A program made the position numbers and the translations under genes. Shown piece by piece: positions 32,599 through 40,066 of a DNA stretch of 41,380 nt (within the stretch, counting starts at the first letter, position 1; each line of letters starts with the position of its first letter). This DNA comes from Kiritimatiellia bacterium (lineage in GTDB: Bacteria > Verrucomicrobiota > Kiritimatiellia > RFP12 > JAAYLN01), in contig JAFSZJ010000098.1 in NCBI GenBank assembly GCA_017458965.1, positions 1 to 41,380 on the forward strand, given 5' to 3'. The notes beneath the pieces were generated by a model. That model was given only the letters and a program-made list of their open reading frames with translations, did not search any database and was not told where the DNA came from.

Positions 32599-33525
32599 CT
32601 AGTGCATTTCGACATCGCATGTGCCGATGCCGGGGCGGTAGAAGTTGAAGCGCACGTCCGGATGGTCGGCGAGAAGCGACATCGGGACGGCGGCGTCGGG
32701 GATGCGCTTGGAGATCATGTAGGCGCTCAGGCGCATGCCGAAGGGGTTGTCATGGTGGCCGGGATGCCAGATCGACACTGTCTCGGCCTTCCATGTCTCG
32801 TACGGGCCGACTGTCATCGCCTGGGAAGGAACGGACTGCACCACGCCGCCACCGGACGTGCGGGCGTTCTGGATGAGGGTCATCGGGTGGAGGTCCACGC
32901 AGCGGGTGTGGAGCTGCCGCTGCACCTCCGGCGGCGGAGGAGCGTCGACGTACGCCCCCTCGCGCTTGGGCGGGTCGTTGAAGGCCCAGTGCTTCGTCTC
33001 GCCCTGTCCGCCCTGCATGATGACGCAGCGGAAATCCTCCCAGGACTTGCGGTAGGCGGTCGTGTCGGTGTCCGGGAAATGGAGGTTCTCGTCGGGCATG
33101 CGCAGTTCGGGGCGTATGCGGTCGAAGCAAAGCTCGCGGTCGGCCTTCTGGAAGCCAAGCGGGAAGTCGCGTCCTGCCGCCTTGCCGTCAACGACCCATT
33201 CGTCCATTCCCCAGAAGTGGCAGTTGCGGAGATCGAGTCCGATCGCGTTGACTATCTGCGCCACGATCGGAAGCTGCTCGGTCGGGCCTATCGGGCCGCA
33301 GATCCCGGCAGGGCGTTCCGGCGTCGCCTTCATCCAGGCCTCGATGTATTCGAGGGCCTCGGCGGCGTAGAACTCCTGGAATGTCTCGTACAAGCGGACT
33401 GTGAACCCCGGTCGCGAGAGGGCGAGGATGTCCTTTTCCGTCAGACGCGCCGCGGCGTCGAGTATTTCACGGTCGAGAGTGGTGTAGTCCCACCAGCCTG
33501 GGGCGACTTTGCTTTGGTTGCGCAT
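32599..33525 (-). CDS. NagB-like glucosamine-6-phosphate deaminase family protein
   Basis: 308 residues. WGMDEW (Asp108, Glu109) matches the MDE[YF] motif of glucosamine-6-phosphate deaminase. [12 protein letters not shown], with His179, matches the G-x-x-G-H-I-A-F-N-E-P motif, where His is catalytic. The family converts amino-sugar phosphate to ketose phosphate plus ammonia. The loop between the motifs differs from NagB proper, so the substrate is uncertain. A good ribosome site (AAGGAG) and TGGTATAAT 23 bases upstream are present. It pairs with the downstream PIG-L deacetylase; together they suggest amino-sugar catabolism. Confidence 0.83.
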   Translation of the reverse strand: MRNQSKVAPGWWDYTTLDREILDAAARLTEKDILALSRPGFTVRLYETFQEFYAAEALEYIEAWMKATPERPAGICGPIGPTEQLPIVAQIVNAIGLDLRNCHFWGMDEWVVDGKAAGRDFPLGFQKADRELCFDRIRPELRMPDENLHFPDTDTTAYRKSWEDFRCVIMQGGQGETKHWAFNDPPKREGAYVDAPPPPEVQRQLHTRCVDLHPMTLIQNARTSGGGVVQSVPSQAMTVGPYETWKAETVSIWHPGHHDNPFGMRLSAYMISKRIPDAAVPMSLLADHPDVRFNFYRPGIGTCDVEMH

Positions 33526-33548
33526 GATTGCTGTCTCCTTGTGCCAAG

Positions 33549-33557
33549 ATTATACCA
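33549..33557 (-). promoter_or_regulatory. Extended -10 (TGGTATAAT) for the NagB-like / PIG-L pair
   Basis: The minus strand reads TGGTATAAT, 23 bases before the NagB-like ATG. The leader contains the AAGGAG ribosome site. Divergent from the mlaE promoter 32 bases away. Confidence 0.65.
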
Positions 33558-33588
33558 GCAAAGGTCGAAGTCCGAAGGGTGAGATGGT

Positions 33589-33597
33589 TGGTATAAT
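33589..33597 (+). promoter_or_regulatory. Extended -10 (TGGTATAAT) directly before mlaE
   Basis: TGGTATAAT ends seven bases before the mlaE ATG at 33605, with no ribosome site between. This predicts a leaderless mRNA. No -35 hexamer is apparent. Confidence 0.65.
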
Positions 33598-33604
33598 GTC
33601 AGCG

Positions 33605-34426
33605 ATGATAATCACCCGTGAACCGCTGATAAGACCGCCGACGGAGGGACGCACCCAGTCCATCGGGCGCTACACGCTTGACCTCCTGCGCGAGATCGGA
33701 ATCGGCACAGGGCTCTTCCTGGCGTCGATATCGTCGATGCGCCATCTCCTCGTATCCCGACGCATGAGACGCGAGACCGTGGCGCAGATCTTCGCCGCCG
33801 GCATCAAGAGCCTTCCCGTCATAACGGTCGTCGCGATCTTCACGGGCATGATCCTCTCGCTACAGATCGGCCTTTTGCTCAAGGACTTCAGCCAGGAGAT
33901 CTACATCGGCACGACGGTGATGGTCACGATGCTCCGCGAGATGGGCCCGTTCATGACGGGGCTGATTCTGGCCGCGTGCGTCGGCTCGGCTATGGCCGCG
34001 CAGATAGGCACCATGTCCGTGAACGACGAGATCGCCGCACTTGAGATCATGTCGATCGACCCGGTCCGCTTCCTGATGACGCCCCGCATTGCGGCAATGC
34101 TCCTCGTCACTCCGCTGCTGTCGTTCTACACCTGCATGATGGGCGTGCTTGGCGGCGGCATCGTCGGCATGACGCAGCTCAACATACGCTGGAGCCAGTA
34201 CATCCAGAACGCCTTGGAGTTCGCGGCCGTGAAGGACCTGTTCGTCGGTCTCTTCAAGGCGATGGTCTTCGGCGCCATCATCTCGACGGTCGCCTGCTAC
34301 GAGGGCTTCGCCACGACGCAGGGAGCCGTCGGCGTCGGCCGTGCGACAAGGAGCAGCGTGATCACGTCGTTCCTGCTGATCCTGATCGTCGGCTACTTCA
34401 TAACGAGCCTGTTCTACAACACCTAG
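33605..34426 (+). CDS. mlaE: MlaE-family phospholipid ABC transporter permease
   Basis: 273 residues from MIITREPLIR. The start was set by the TATAAT box seven bases upstream; an ATG nine bases earlier (MSAM) overlaps that box. The family pattern is clear: LREMGPFMTGLILAACVGSAMAAQIGTM is the signature of MlaE/TrnI-like permeases, and five to six hydrophobic segments are present. It acts in the inner membrane in phospholipid traffic between the two membranes. The partner ATPase (MlaF) and MlaD do not follow in this window, as the gene runs into a repeat spacer and then convergent recN. Confidence 0.92.
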   Translation: MIITREPLIRPPTEGRTQSIGRYTLDLLREIGIGTGLFLASISSMRHLLVSRRMRRETVAQIFAAGIKSLPVITVVAIFTGMILSLQIGLLLKDFSQEIYIGTTVMVTMLREMGPFMTGLILAACVGSAMAAQIGTMSVNDEIAALEIMSIDPVRFLMTPRIAAMLLVTPLLSFYTCMMGVLGGGIVGMTQLNIRWSQYIQNALEFAAVKDLFVGLFKAMVFGAIISTVACYEGFATTQGAVGVGRATRSSVITSFLLILIVGYFITSLFYNT

Positions 34427-34427
34427 G

Positions 34428-34577
34428 GCGGCGTCCCGCCGCGCTCTTGGAACATGTGAAATAAGCCAACTCCAACAACGACGGACAACATTTACATGCG
34501 GACCAACTCGCCCGCATGCGCCGCGCATGTTGGCGCGGCCCAAGCCAAGGTTGTCCCAAGTTGTTCATGTTGTCTTA
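34428..34577. repeat. Palindromic repeat element, copy A
   Basis: Begins one base after the mlaE stop with a perfect hairpin (GCGGCG-TCC-CGCCGC, 34428-34442). The inner part, 34462-34577, is flanked by imperfect inverted repeats (TAAGCCAAC... and ...GTTGTCTTA). It also contains an internal CATGCG-CC-GCGCATG hairpin. Against copy B it shows about ten mismatches and one single-base gap. Confidence 0.9.
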
Positions 34578-34592
34578 TGCCATTTTGGAGGT

Positions 34593-34743
34593 GCGGCGTC
34601 CCGCCGCGCACTCGGTGCATGTGTAGTAAGACAACTCCAACAACGACGGACAACATTTACATGCAAACCAACTCGTCCGCATGCGCCGCGCATGTTGGCG
34701 CGGCCCAAGTCCAAGGTTGTCCCAAGTTGTTCATGTTGTCTTA
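34593..34743. repeat. Palindromic repeat element, copy B
   Basis: Starts with the same GCGGCG-TCC-CGCCGC hairpin (34593-34607), here with a longer stem (GTG/CAC outside it). The inner part, 34627-34743, has matching ends: TAAGACAAC at the left and GTTGTCTTA at the right. The inverted repeat extends imperfectly to ~31 bases (about 24 matches). It carries no coding capacity, so it resembles a MITE- or REP-like non-autonomous element. Confidence 0.9.
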
Positions 34744-34819
34744 GTCTTCATGACTTGGCGACGAACCCGGCTTTGCGCGTCGGCGTCAGCCAACCACCGC
34801 CCCATAACACCTTTTCGGC

Positions 34820-36493
34820 TTAGGAGTCCGCGCAGTTTTTGAGCATTTCGCGGGCGTGGCGCAGAGTGACGGAGGTGAGGTCGCTGCCACCAAGCATGCG
34901 CGCGATTTCCTTCGCCCTAGCCTCGCCGGAGAGCGGAGCGATGGTCGCGGTCGTCCTGTCGCCTGCGACGGATTTAGAGACGGCGAAGTGCGCCTCGCCG
35001 TATGCGGCGACCTGCGGAAGATGCGTGATCGAGATGATCTGGTGGCTTCGGGATAGAGCTCGGAGCTTTAGACCTACCGCACGTCCGACCTCGCCGCCGA
35101 CGTTGGAGTCTATCTCGTCGAAGACCAGGAGCGGGATCATGTCATGTTCCGCGAGGACGGATTTGACGGCCAGCATGACGCGGGCGATCTCGCCGCTCGA
35201 CGCTATGGCGCGGAGCGGCATGGTCCCCTCCCCCGGGTTCGGCGCGAAGGCGAACGTCACGGAGTCGCAGCCAGTCCTTACCGGCTCGCATGGCGCCACG
35301 CCCACGCTGAAAAGCGACTGCGCGAAGCCCAGGGGCGACAGTTCCCCGGTGATCGCCTTGCCAAGGCGCGAAGCCGCCGAGGAGCGGACCTTCGTAAGCT
35401 TAGCACCCATGTCACGGACCACGCGGAGCGACTTGGCGATTTCTGCGTCAAGTCCGGCAAGCCGCTCTTCGCGGGAAAGAAGCGCCTCGAGTCTTTCCTT
35501 CCGGGCGTCGCGTGTCTTAAGCACGTCCTCCAGCGTAGGCCCGTATTTTCGCCTGAGCCTCTGGACGAGGGCCAGACGGGCCTCGAGTTCCTCCAGCATC
35601 CCCGGATCGGCATCCACTCGTGAGAGGCGGTCCGATATGGTCCGCGAAAGCTCCTGCACGGCCACGGCATGTTCCGCTATCTCGTCGCGCCATTCGCCGG
35701 CCTCCGGCAGTATCCGCGACAGTTCCTGAAGGCGCTGCTGCACGGTCGCCATCATGTCGAAGACCGAGCCTTCGCCGTCCGTCAGCCCATCCACGACGGC
35801 GCCGCCGACGCCCGCGATCTCCCCGGCGTTCGCCGCCTCGGAATGACGGGCTATGAGCGCGTCGCCGTCTTCCGCCGAAAGAGCGGCTTCGTCGATCTCC
35901 GTAACGGCGTATCGCAGGAGGTCTATCTCCTCCTCGATCGATCCGCTGGCCACCGACTCAAGCTCCGCCTTTTCCCGAAGAAGCGACTGCCAAGCCTCAT
36001 ACGCCTCGGCGTAGGCCCCGCGCTCCGCCTCGTCATGTGCGTACGAGTCGAGGATGGCGAGCTGGAAGTCGGGGGAGAGCAACGACTGGTGGTCGTATGG
36101 CCCATGTATGTCAATCAGGTGCTCGCCGAGGCGGCGGAGAGTGGCCAGCGTGGCTGACGAGTCGTTTATCCAGACGCGACCAGATCCTGACGCGGAGACA
36201 GTCCTGCGAACGATAAGGCGTCCGTCCTCGCATGGCGGAAGGCCGGCGTCGGCGAGGACTATATCTACGGCCTTGGAACCGTCGGCGGAAAAGACGGCCT
36301 CCACGGACAGTTCCTTTGCGCCGGAGCGTATCGCGCCGTGATCGGCGCGTTCACCAAGTACAAGTCCGAGCGCCCCTATGAGGACGGATTTTCCCGAACC
36401 GGTCTCGCCCGTGACGATGTTCAGACCGGGAGCGAAGCGCACCTCGGCGTTCTCGACCACGGCGAGGTTGCGGACTTTCAGATTCTCAAGCAT
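34820..36493 (-). CDS. recN: DNA repair protein RecN
   Basis: 557 residues, normal for RecN, an SMC-like ATPase in double-strand break repair. Walker A is TGETGSGKS (Lys35) near the N-terminus (LKVRNLAVVENAEVRFAPGLNIV). A helical coiled-coil middle follows (about 150-380). The C-terminal ATPase half has SSGEIARVMLAVKSVL (signature) and LLVFDEIDSNVGGEVG (Walker B). The ATG is preceded by GAGGA eight bases upstream; a GTG five codons earlier overlaps the ptsI stop and is an alternative. Last gene of the lpt-hpf-pts run. Confidence 0.95.
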   Translation of the reverse strand: MLENLKVRNLAVVENAEVRFAPGLNIVTGETGSGKSVLIGALGLVLGERADHGAIRSGAKELSVEAVFSADGSKAVDIVLADAGLPPCEDGRLIVRRTVSASGSGRVWINDSSATLATLRRLGEHLIDIHGPYDHQSLLSPDFQLAILDSYAHDEAERGAYAEAYEAWQSLLREKAELESVASGSIEEEIDLLRYAVTEIDEAALSAEDGDALIARHSEAANAGEIAGVGGAVVDGLTDGEGSVFDMMATVQQRLQELSRILPEAGEWRDEIAEHAVAVQELSRTISDRLSRVDADPGMLEELEARLALVQRLRRKYGPTLEDVLKTRDARKERLEALLSREERLAGLDAEIAKSLRVVRDMGAKLTKVRSSAASRLGKAITGELSPLGFAQSLFSVGVAPCEPVRTGCDSVTFAFAPNPGEGTMPLRAIASSGEIARVMLAVKSVLAEHDMIPLLVFDEIDSNVGGEVGRAVGLKLRALSRSHQIISITHLPQVAAYGEAHFAVSKSVAGDRTTATIAPLSGEARAKEIARMLGGSDLTSVTLRHAREMLKNCADS

Positions 36494-36504
36494 GGGCCGG
36501 GTCC

Positions 36505-38283
36505 TCACAGGGACAGCAGATCGGGGACGTGCCGCGCGAGGAAATCACGCGAAAGCTCCAGCACAGTCGCGGCGCTGCCGGACGAAAGCGCGGCATCGGC
36601 GAGCGCCTTGGCGGCCGAGAACGGCACGGCGCGGATCAACGCCTTGATCGCTGGGATGGATGTCGGGGCCATGCTCAGCGAATCGAAGCCCATGCCTACG
36701 AGTATGGCGGCTAGGCCAGGCACGGACGCCATCTCGCCGCACAGTCCCAGCGGGATCGACGCGGACTTCGCCGCGTCGGCGGCCATCTTGACGAGCCGCA
36801 GCACGGACGGATGGGCCGGCTGGTATAGATGGGCCACTAGTTCGTTCGTGCGGTCGGCGGCCATGGTGTACTGCGTCAGGTCGTTGGAGCCCACGGAGAA
36901 GAAATCGGCGCGCTTGGCCAGGAACTGTGCCGTGAGCGCGGCGGACGGCACCTCCACCATGATGCCAAGTCGCGGCGTCTTGCATTCGACGCCGTTCTCC
37001 GCGAGGTCGTTCAGGCATTCCTCCATGATCTCGCGTGTCCGGACGAGTTCGGAGATGTCCGCGACCATGGGGAGGAGGATGTTGGCCGGGGCGCCTCCTG
37101 CGCTTGCGCGCATGATGGCGCGGAGCTGCATGCGGAGGACATCCTCGTCGTGCAGCAGGTAGCGGAGGGAGCGGAGGCCAAGGAACGGGTTCTCCTCGGA
37201 CTCGCAAAGACCAGTTTCGCCGGCGAACTTGTCGCCGCCGAGATCGAACGCCCTGATGATCACAGGCCTGTCGCCCATGGCGTCGAATGCGGCGCGGTAC
37301 GCGGCGACCTGCTCATCCTCCGGCACGGGCTTGCCGGATGCCATCCAAAGATACTCCGTGCGGAAAAGTCCGATGCCTTCGGCGCCATCGTCCACAAGCG
37401 AGGATACGCCTGCGGCGCTCTCCACGTTGGCCATGACGCGGACGCGGACGCCGTCCGGCGTGACCGCCTCCCCGCCCCGCCGTTCGCGGAGGGACTCGAC
37501 GATGCTCTCGCGCATGCGGGCGAGTCCAAGCAGATGGGAGAGTTCCCTACGGCCAGGGTTGAGGACCACCACGCCGTTGCCGCCATCGACGGCGATCTGC
37601 TGTCCGGAGACCGCCTCCTGCGAGACGGTCCCGAGACCGACGACGGCGGGAATGCCGATGGCGCGCATGAGCAACGCGGCATGCGAAGTGAGGCTGCCGC
37701 GGTCGAGGACCACGGCTTTAACGACGCTCCTCGGAAGGGCTAGCGTCTCCGACGGGGTGAGGTTCTCTGCGACTACGACGCACGGGCGGTCCCAGGCACC
37801 TGGCAGCTCCTCCTTCACCCCCATCAGGTTGCGAAGAAGGCGGCGGGCCACGTCGGAGAGATCGTCGGCGCGCTCGCGGAAGAGGGCGTCGCCCGACTCC
37901 TGGAACTGGGCGATGTACTTGTTCGCCACCTCGCGGACGGCCCATTCAGCGTTGTGATGGAGGTCGAAGATCTCATGATGGAGGTCGGCGGTGATGATCT
38001 CGTCGTCGAGGACCATCATATGGCCGTCTATGATGCCGGCCTCTCCGGACGAGGCGATCTCGTCGACGCGCTCGCGTATGACCTTGAGCTGTCGGCGCGT
38101 GACCTCGCTGGCCACCGCAAGGCGCCGCCATTCATGCTCGATGGCGGAAGGGGCTATCTCGACGGCGGGGGCGTTGTAGACGCGGGAGCGATAGAGGACG
38201 GCCGTCGCCACGGCGATGCCAGGCGAGACGCCAATGCCCTGAAGGGTGCGGGATGTGGCAGTTTGTCCGTAGCTATTGCTCAT
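36505..38283 (-). CDS. ptsI: Phosphoenolpyruvate-protein phosphotransferase (PTS enzyme I)
   Basis: 592 residues, as usual for enzyme I without a GAF domain. It passes phosphate from phosphoenolpyruvate to HPr. Phosphorylated His201 lies in GSLTSHAALLMRAIGIPAVVG. LFRTEYLWM, FSVGSNDLTQYTMAADRTNE and GLCGEMAS (Cys515, active site) mark the PEP-binding barrel. The start ATG (MSNSYGQ) overlaps the ptsH stop by 11 bases. The cytoplasmic product couples with the adjacent HPr; no EII component is visible. Confidence 0.96.
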   Translation of the reverse strand: MSNSYGQTATSRTLQGIGVSPGIAVATAVLYRSRVYNAPAVEIAPSAIEHEWRRLAVASEVTRRQLKVIRERVDEIASSGEAGIIDGHMMVLDDEIITADLHHEIFDLHHNAEWAVREVANKYIAQFQESGDALFRERADDLSDVARRLLRNLMGVKEELPGAWDRPCVVVAENLTPSETLALPRSVVKAVVLDRGSLTSHAALLMRAIGIPAVVGLGTVSQEAVSGQQIAVDGGNGVVVLNPGRRELSHLLGLARMRESIVESLRERRGGEAVTPDGVRVRVMANVESAAGVSSLVDDGAEGIGLFRTEYLWMASGKPVPEDEQVAAYRAAFDAMGDRPVIIRAFDLGGDKFAGETGLCESEENPFLGLRSLRYLLHDEDVLRMQLRAIMRASAGGAPANILLPMVADISELVRTREIMEECLNDLAENGVECKTPRLGIMVEVPSAALTAQFLAKRADFFSVGSNDLTQYTMAADRTNELVAHLYQPAHPSVLRLVKMAADAAKSASIPLGLCGEMASVPGLAAILVGMGFDSLSMAPTSIPAIKALIRAVPFSAAKALADAALSSGSAATVLELSRDFLARHVPDLLSL

Positions 38284-38569
38284 CTGGGATGTCGAACTTG
38301 CGCTTGACGAGGGCTTCCAATTCATCAAGGACCGCCGCCGCCTCCGGACCTGAGGCGCGGACCGTAAGCGTCGATCCGCACACTGCCTCAAGCGTCATGA
38401 GAGCCATGATGCTCTTGCCGGAGACGATGTTGCCATCGCCGTCCTTCTCGACGGTCACGTCAGCCTTGAAGCGCGACGACGTCTTGGCGAAAAGACCTGC
38501 CGGACGCACATGCATGCCGTACCTGTTGAGCAGGACCATGTCGCGTGAAATAGTCTCTGAAGTCGCCAT
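38273..38569 (-). CDS. ptsH: Phosphocarrier protein HPr
   Basis: 98 residues. The PEP-dependent site is His20 in RYGMHVRPAG. The HPr kinase site is Ser53 in SGKSIMALMTLEA, equivalent to Ser46 of Bacillus HPr. Both sites are present, so the protein can receive phosphate from enzyme I and from HprK. The start is the ATG giving MATSETISRD, where similarity begins; an upstream frame reads repeat sequence. The upstream spacer to hprK is repeat-like. Confidence 0.95.
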   Translation of the reverse strand: MATSETISRDMVLLNRYGMHVRPAGLFAKTSSRFKADVTVEKDGDGNIVSGKSIMALMTLEAVCGSTLTVRASGPEAAAVLDELEALVKRKFDIPDEQ

Positions 38570-38700
38570 TTTGAGTTCCTGGTTGGGAAGTTGGGGGTTG
38601 CTAAGTTCCTGTTTCTGGTAACTAAGTTCCAATGTCCCGCGTTGCGAAGTTTCGAGTTCCTGATTGCGAAGTTACGGGTTCCTGGTTCAGAGTTGGCAGT
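38570..38700. repeat. Degenerate AAGTTCCTG repeat spacer between hprK and ptsH
   Basis: No gene here. The plus strand shows many variants of AAGTTCCTG and GGTTGCG at irregular 7-16 base spacing. On the mRNA strand this is CAGGAACTT-type sequence. It fills nearly the whole gap, less regularly than the heptamer arrays. Confidence 0.8.
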
Positions 38701-39693
38701 TCATTGGGATGCGCCGCCAAGGCGCTTGAGCTGGGCATCGAGGTCTTTGTAGGCCACATGGCCCGCGAAACGAAGCTTGTACTCCTGGGCAACGGTCTCC
38801 ACGACGTTCACGAGGTCACGCCCAGGGGCGACGGGCAGCATCACCTGCGGGACATCCACGCCGAGGAAAGTTCTGTGGAGATCGTTCGCGCCGGTTCTGT
38901 CGAGGTCCGCGCCATCGGTCTCGTCCTGCTGCCGCATGAGCGTGACGACGAGATCGACCTGCTTGGCGCCGCGCACCGCGGAGACGCCGAAGATCGACGG
39001 GACATGGATTATGCCGAGGCCGCGTATCTCCATGTAGTGCCGCGTGGAGCCGACGGCGGAGCCCATGATGAAACCCGAACTGTCGCGGACAAGCTGTGTG
39101 CAGTCGTCCGCGACAAGCGCGTGGCCGTGCTTGATAAGGCCAAGCGCCGTCTCGCTTTTGCCTATGCCAGGCGGCCCCTCGATCAGCACGCCCATGCCGG
39201 ACACCTCGAGCATCGTGCCATGAACCTTGATGCGCGGGGCGGAGAGGTCCTCCATGAGGATCGTCGCCGCGTTGGAGAACTGGCCCGTGATCATCTGCGT
39301 GCGCAGAAGAGGGGTCTGGTACTTCTCGGCGAGTTCCTTGACCTTGTCGCTGGGCTTCCTGTTGCGGGAATAGATGACGCAGGGCACATGGCGCGCGAAG
39401 ACGCCCTCCATGCGCACGACGCGTTCCTCCTCCGGCAGGGTCTGGAGATACGAGTACTCCGCGTAGCCTATGAGCTGGATGCGCTTGTCTGGGAAATAGC
39501 GGAAGAAACCGACGAGACCAAGGCCGGGACGGTTTATCGCCGGCTCGCGAATCGGCTTGTCGAGACCGCTTCCGCCCGCGACGAGTTGCAGGAGGAGGCG
39601 CTTTGAGCCTTCCTCCAGGAACCTGCGGACGGGGATGCCCGTTTCCTGCGATTTACCCTGCATGGCTTGCTTGCTGCGGCGTGATGCGGCCAA
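38701..39693 (-). CDS. hprK: HPr kinase/phosphorylase
   Basis: 330 residues from a TTG preceded by GAGG five bases upstream; an ATG at 39663 (MQGKSQETG) with no ribosome site is the alternative. The P-loop is GPPGIGKSE (Lys179), and the family signature is MEIRGLGIIHVPSIFG. The N-terminal domain begins IPVRRFLEEGSKRLLLQLVAG. It phosphorylates Ser53 of the HPr encoded next door in response to metabolic state. It lies 12 bases after hpf. Confidence 0.95.
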   Translation of the reverse strand: MAASRRSKQAMQGKSQETGIPVRRFLEEGSKRLLLQLVAGGSGLDKPIREPAINRPGLGLVGFFRYFPDKRIQLIGYAEYSYLQTLPEEERVVRMEGVFARHVPCVIYSRNRKPSDKVKELAEKYQTPLLRTQMITGQFSNAATILMEDLSAPRIKVHGTMLEVSGMGVLIEGPPGIGKSETALGLIKHGHALVADDCTQLVRDSSGFIMGSAVGSTRHYMEIRGLGIIHVPSIFGVSAVRGAKQVDLVVTLMRQQDETDGADLDRTGANDLHRTFLGVDVPQVMLPVAPGRDLVNVVETVAQEYKLRFAGHVAYKDLDAQLKRLGGASQ

Positions 39694-39705
39694 CGCCGCC
39701 TCGCG

Positions 39706-40002
39706 CTACTTTCGGTTGTCGCCGATCTTGTCCAGCTGCTTGCGGATCTGGCGGTCGGTCTTGTCGGCGGCCTCGTCTATGGCCTTGGCGAGGTTGTCGG
39801 AGTCCGAGGCCTCGGCGTCGAACTGGAAGCCATCGACAGTTGCGGTGAAATGAGCGCCGTAGAGGTGGCGGTCGAGGTCGAGCACGACCTTGACGGAAGA
39901 GGTCTTCGGGTATTCCTTCTCTATGGCCGCGGCCTTGCCGCGCGCGTAGTCCTGCATGCTGGCCGGTATGTCCTTGTTCCTGGATGTGATCTCGATCGCC
40001 AT
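39706..40002 (-). CDS. hpf: Ribosome hibernation promoting factor, short form
   Basis: 98 residues of the HPF/YfiA family. ITSRNKDIPASMQDYARGKAAAIEKEY and DLDRHLYGAHFTATVDG are typical, and the length is that of the short form without the C-terminal dimerisation domain. It binds the 30S subunit in resting cells. A Shine-Dalgarno-like AAGGAAAGG precedes the ATG. The gene follows lptB, the position where rpoN often separates them. Confidence 0.93.
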   Translation of the reverse strand: MAIEITSRNKDIPASMQDYARGKAAAIEKEYPKTSSVKVVLDLDRHLYGAHFTATVDGFQFDAEASDSDNLAKAIDEAADKTDRQIRKQLDKIGDNRK

Positions 40003-40066
40003 GGCGTAGTCCTTTCCTTGAGTTGTGGTTGATGTTCGTGGGCCGTGCCCGGATGCGGGGTTTCCC

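Larger units (their letters stand above)
34427..34819. other. Repeat-bearing spacer between mlaE and recN
   Basis: No convincing gene; frames here are short and cross the repeated element. It contains two copies of a ~150-bp palindromic element (34428-34577 and 34593-34743). A 75-base tail to the recN stop shows nothing recognisable. Confidence 0.8.

Noticed and set aside
32602-33582. Plus-strand frame of 326 codons opposite the NagB-like gene
   Set aside because: The minus-strand product has clear NagB motifs, a promoter and a ribosome site; the plus-strand product has none.
34496-34823. Small plus-strand frames in the mlaE-recN spacer sharing a repeated cysteine-rich peptide
   Set aside because: The similarity between them comes from the duplicated DNA element; there is no ribosome site, and they cross the palindromes.
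38632-39606. Plus-strand frame of 324 codons opposite hprK
   Set aside because: HprK is unmistakable on the minus strand; the opposite frame lacks a family match or a ribosome site.
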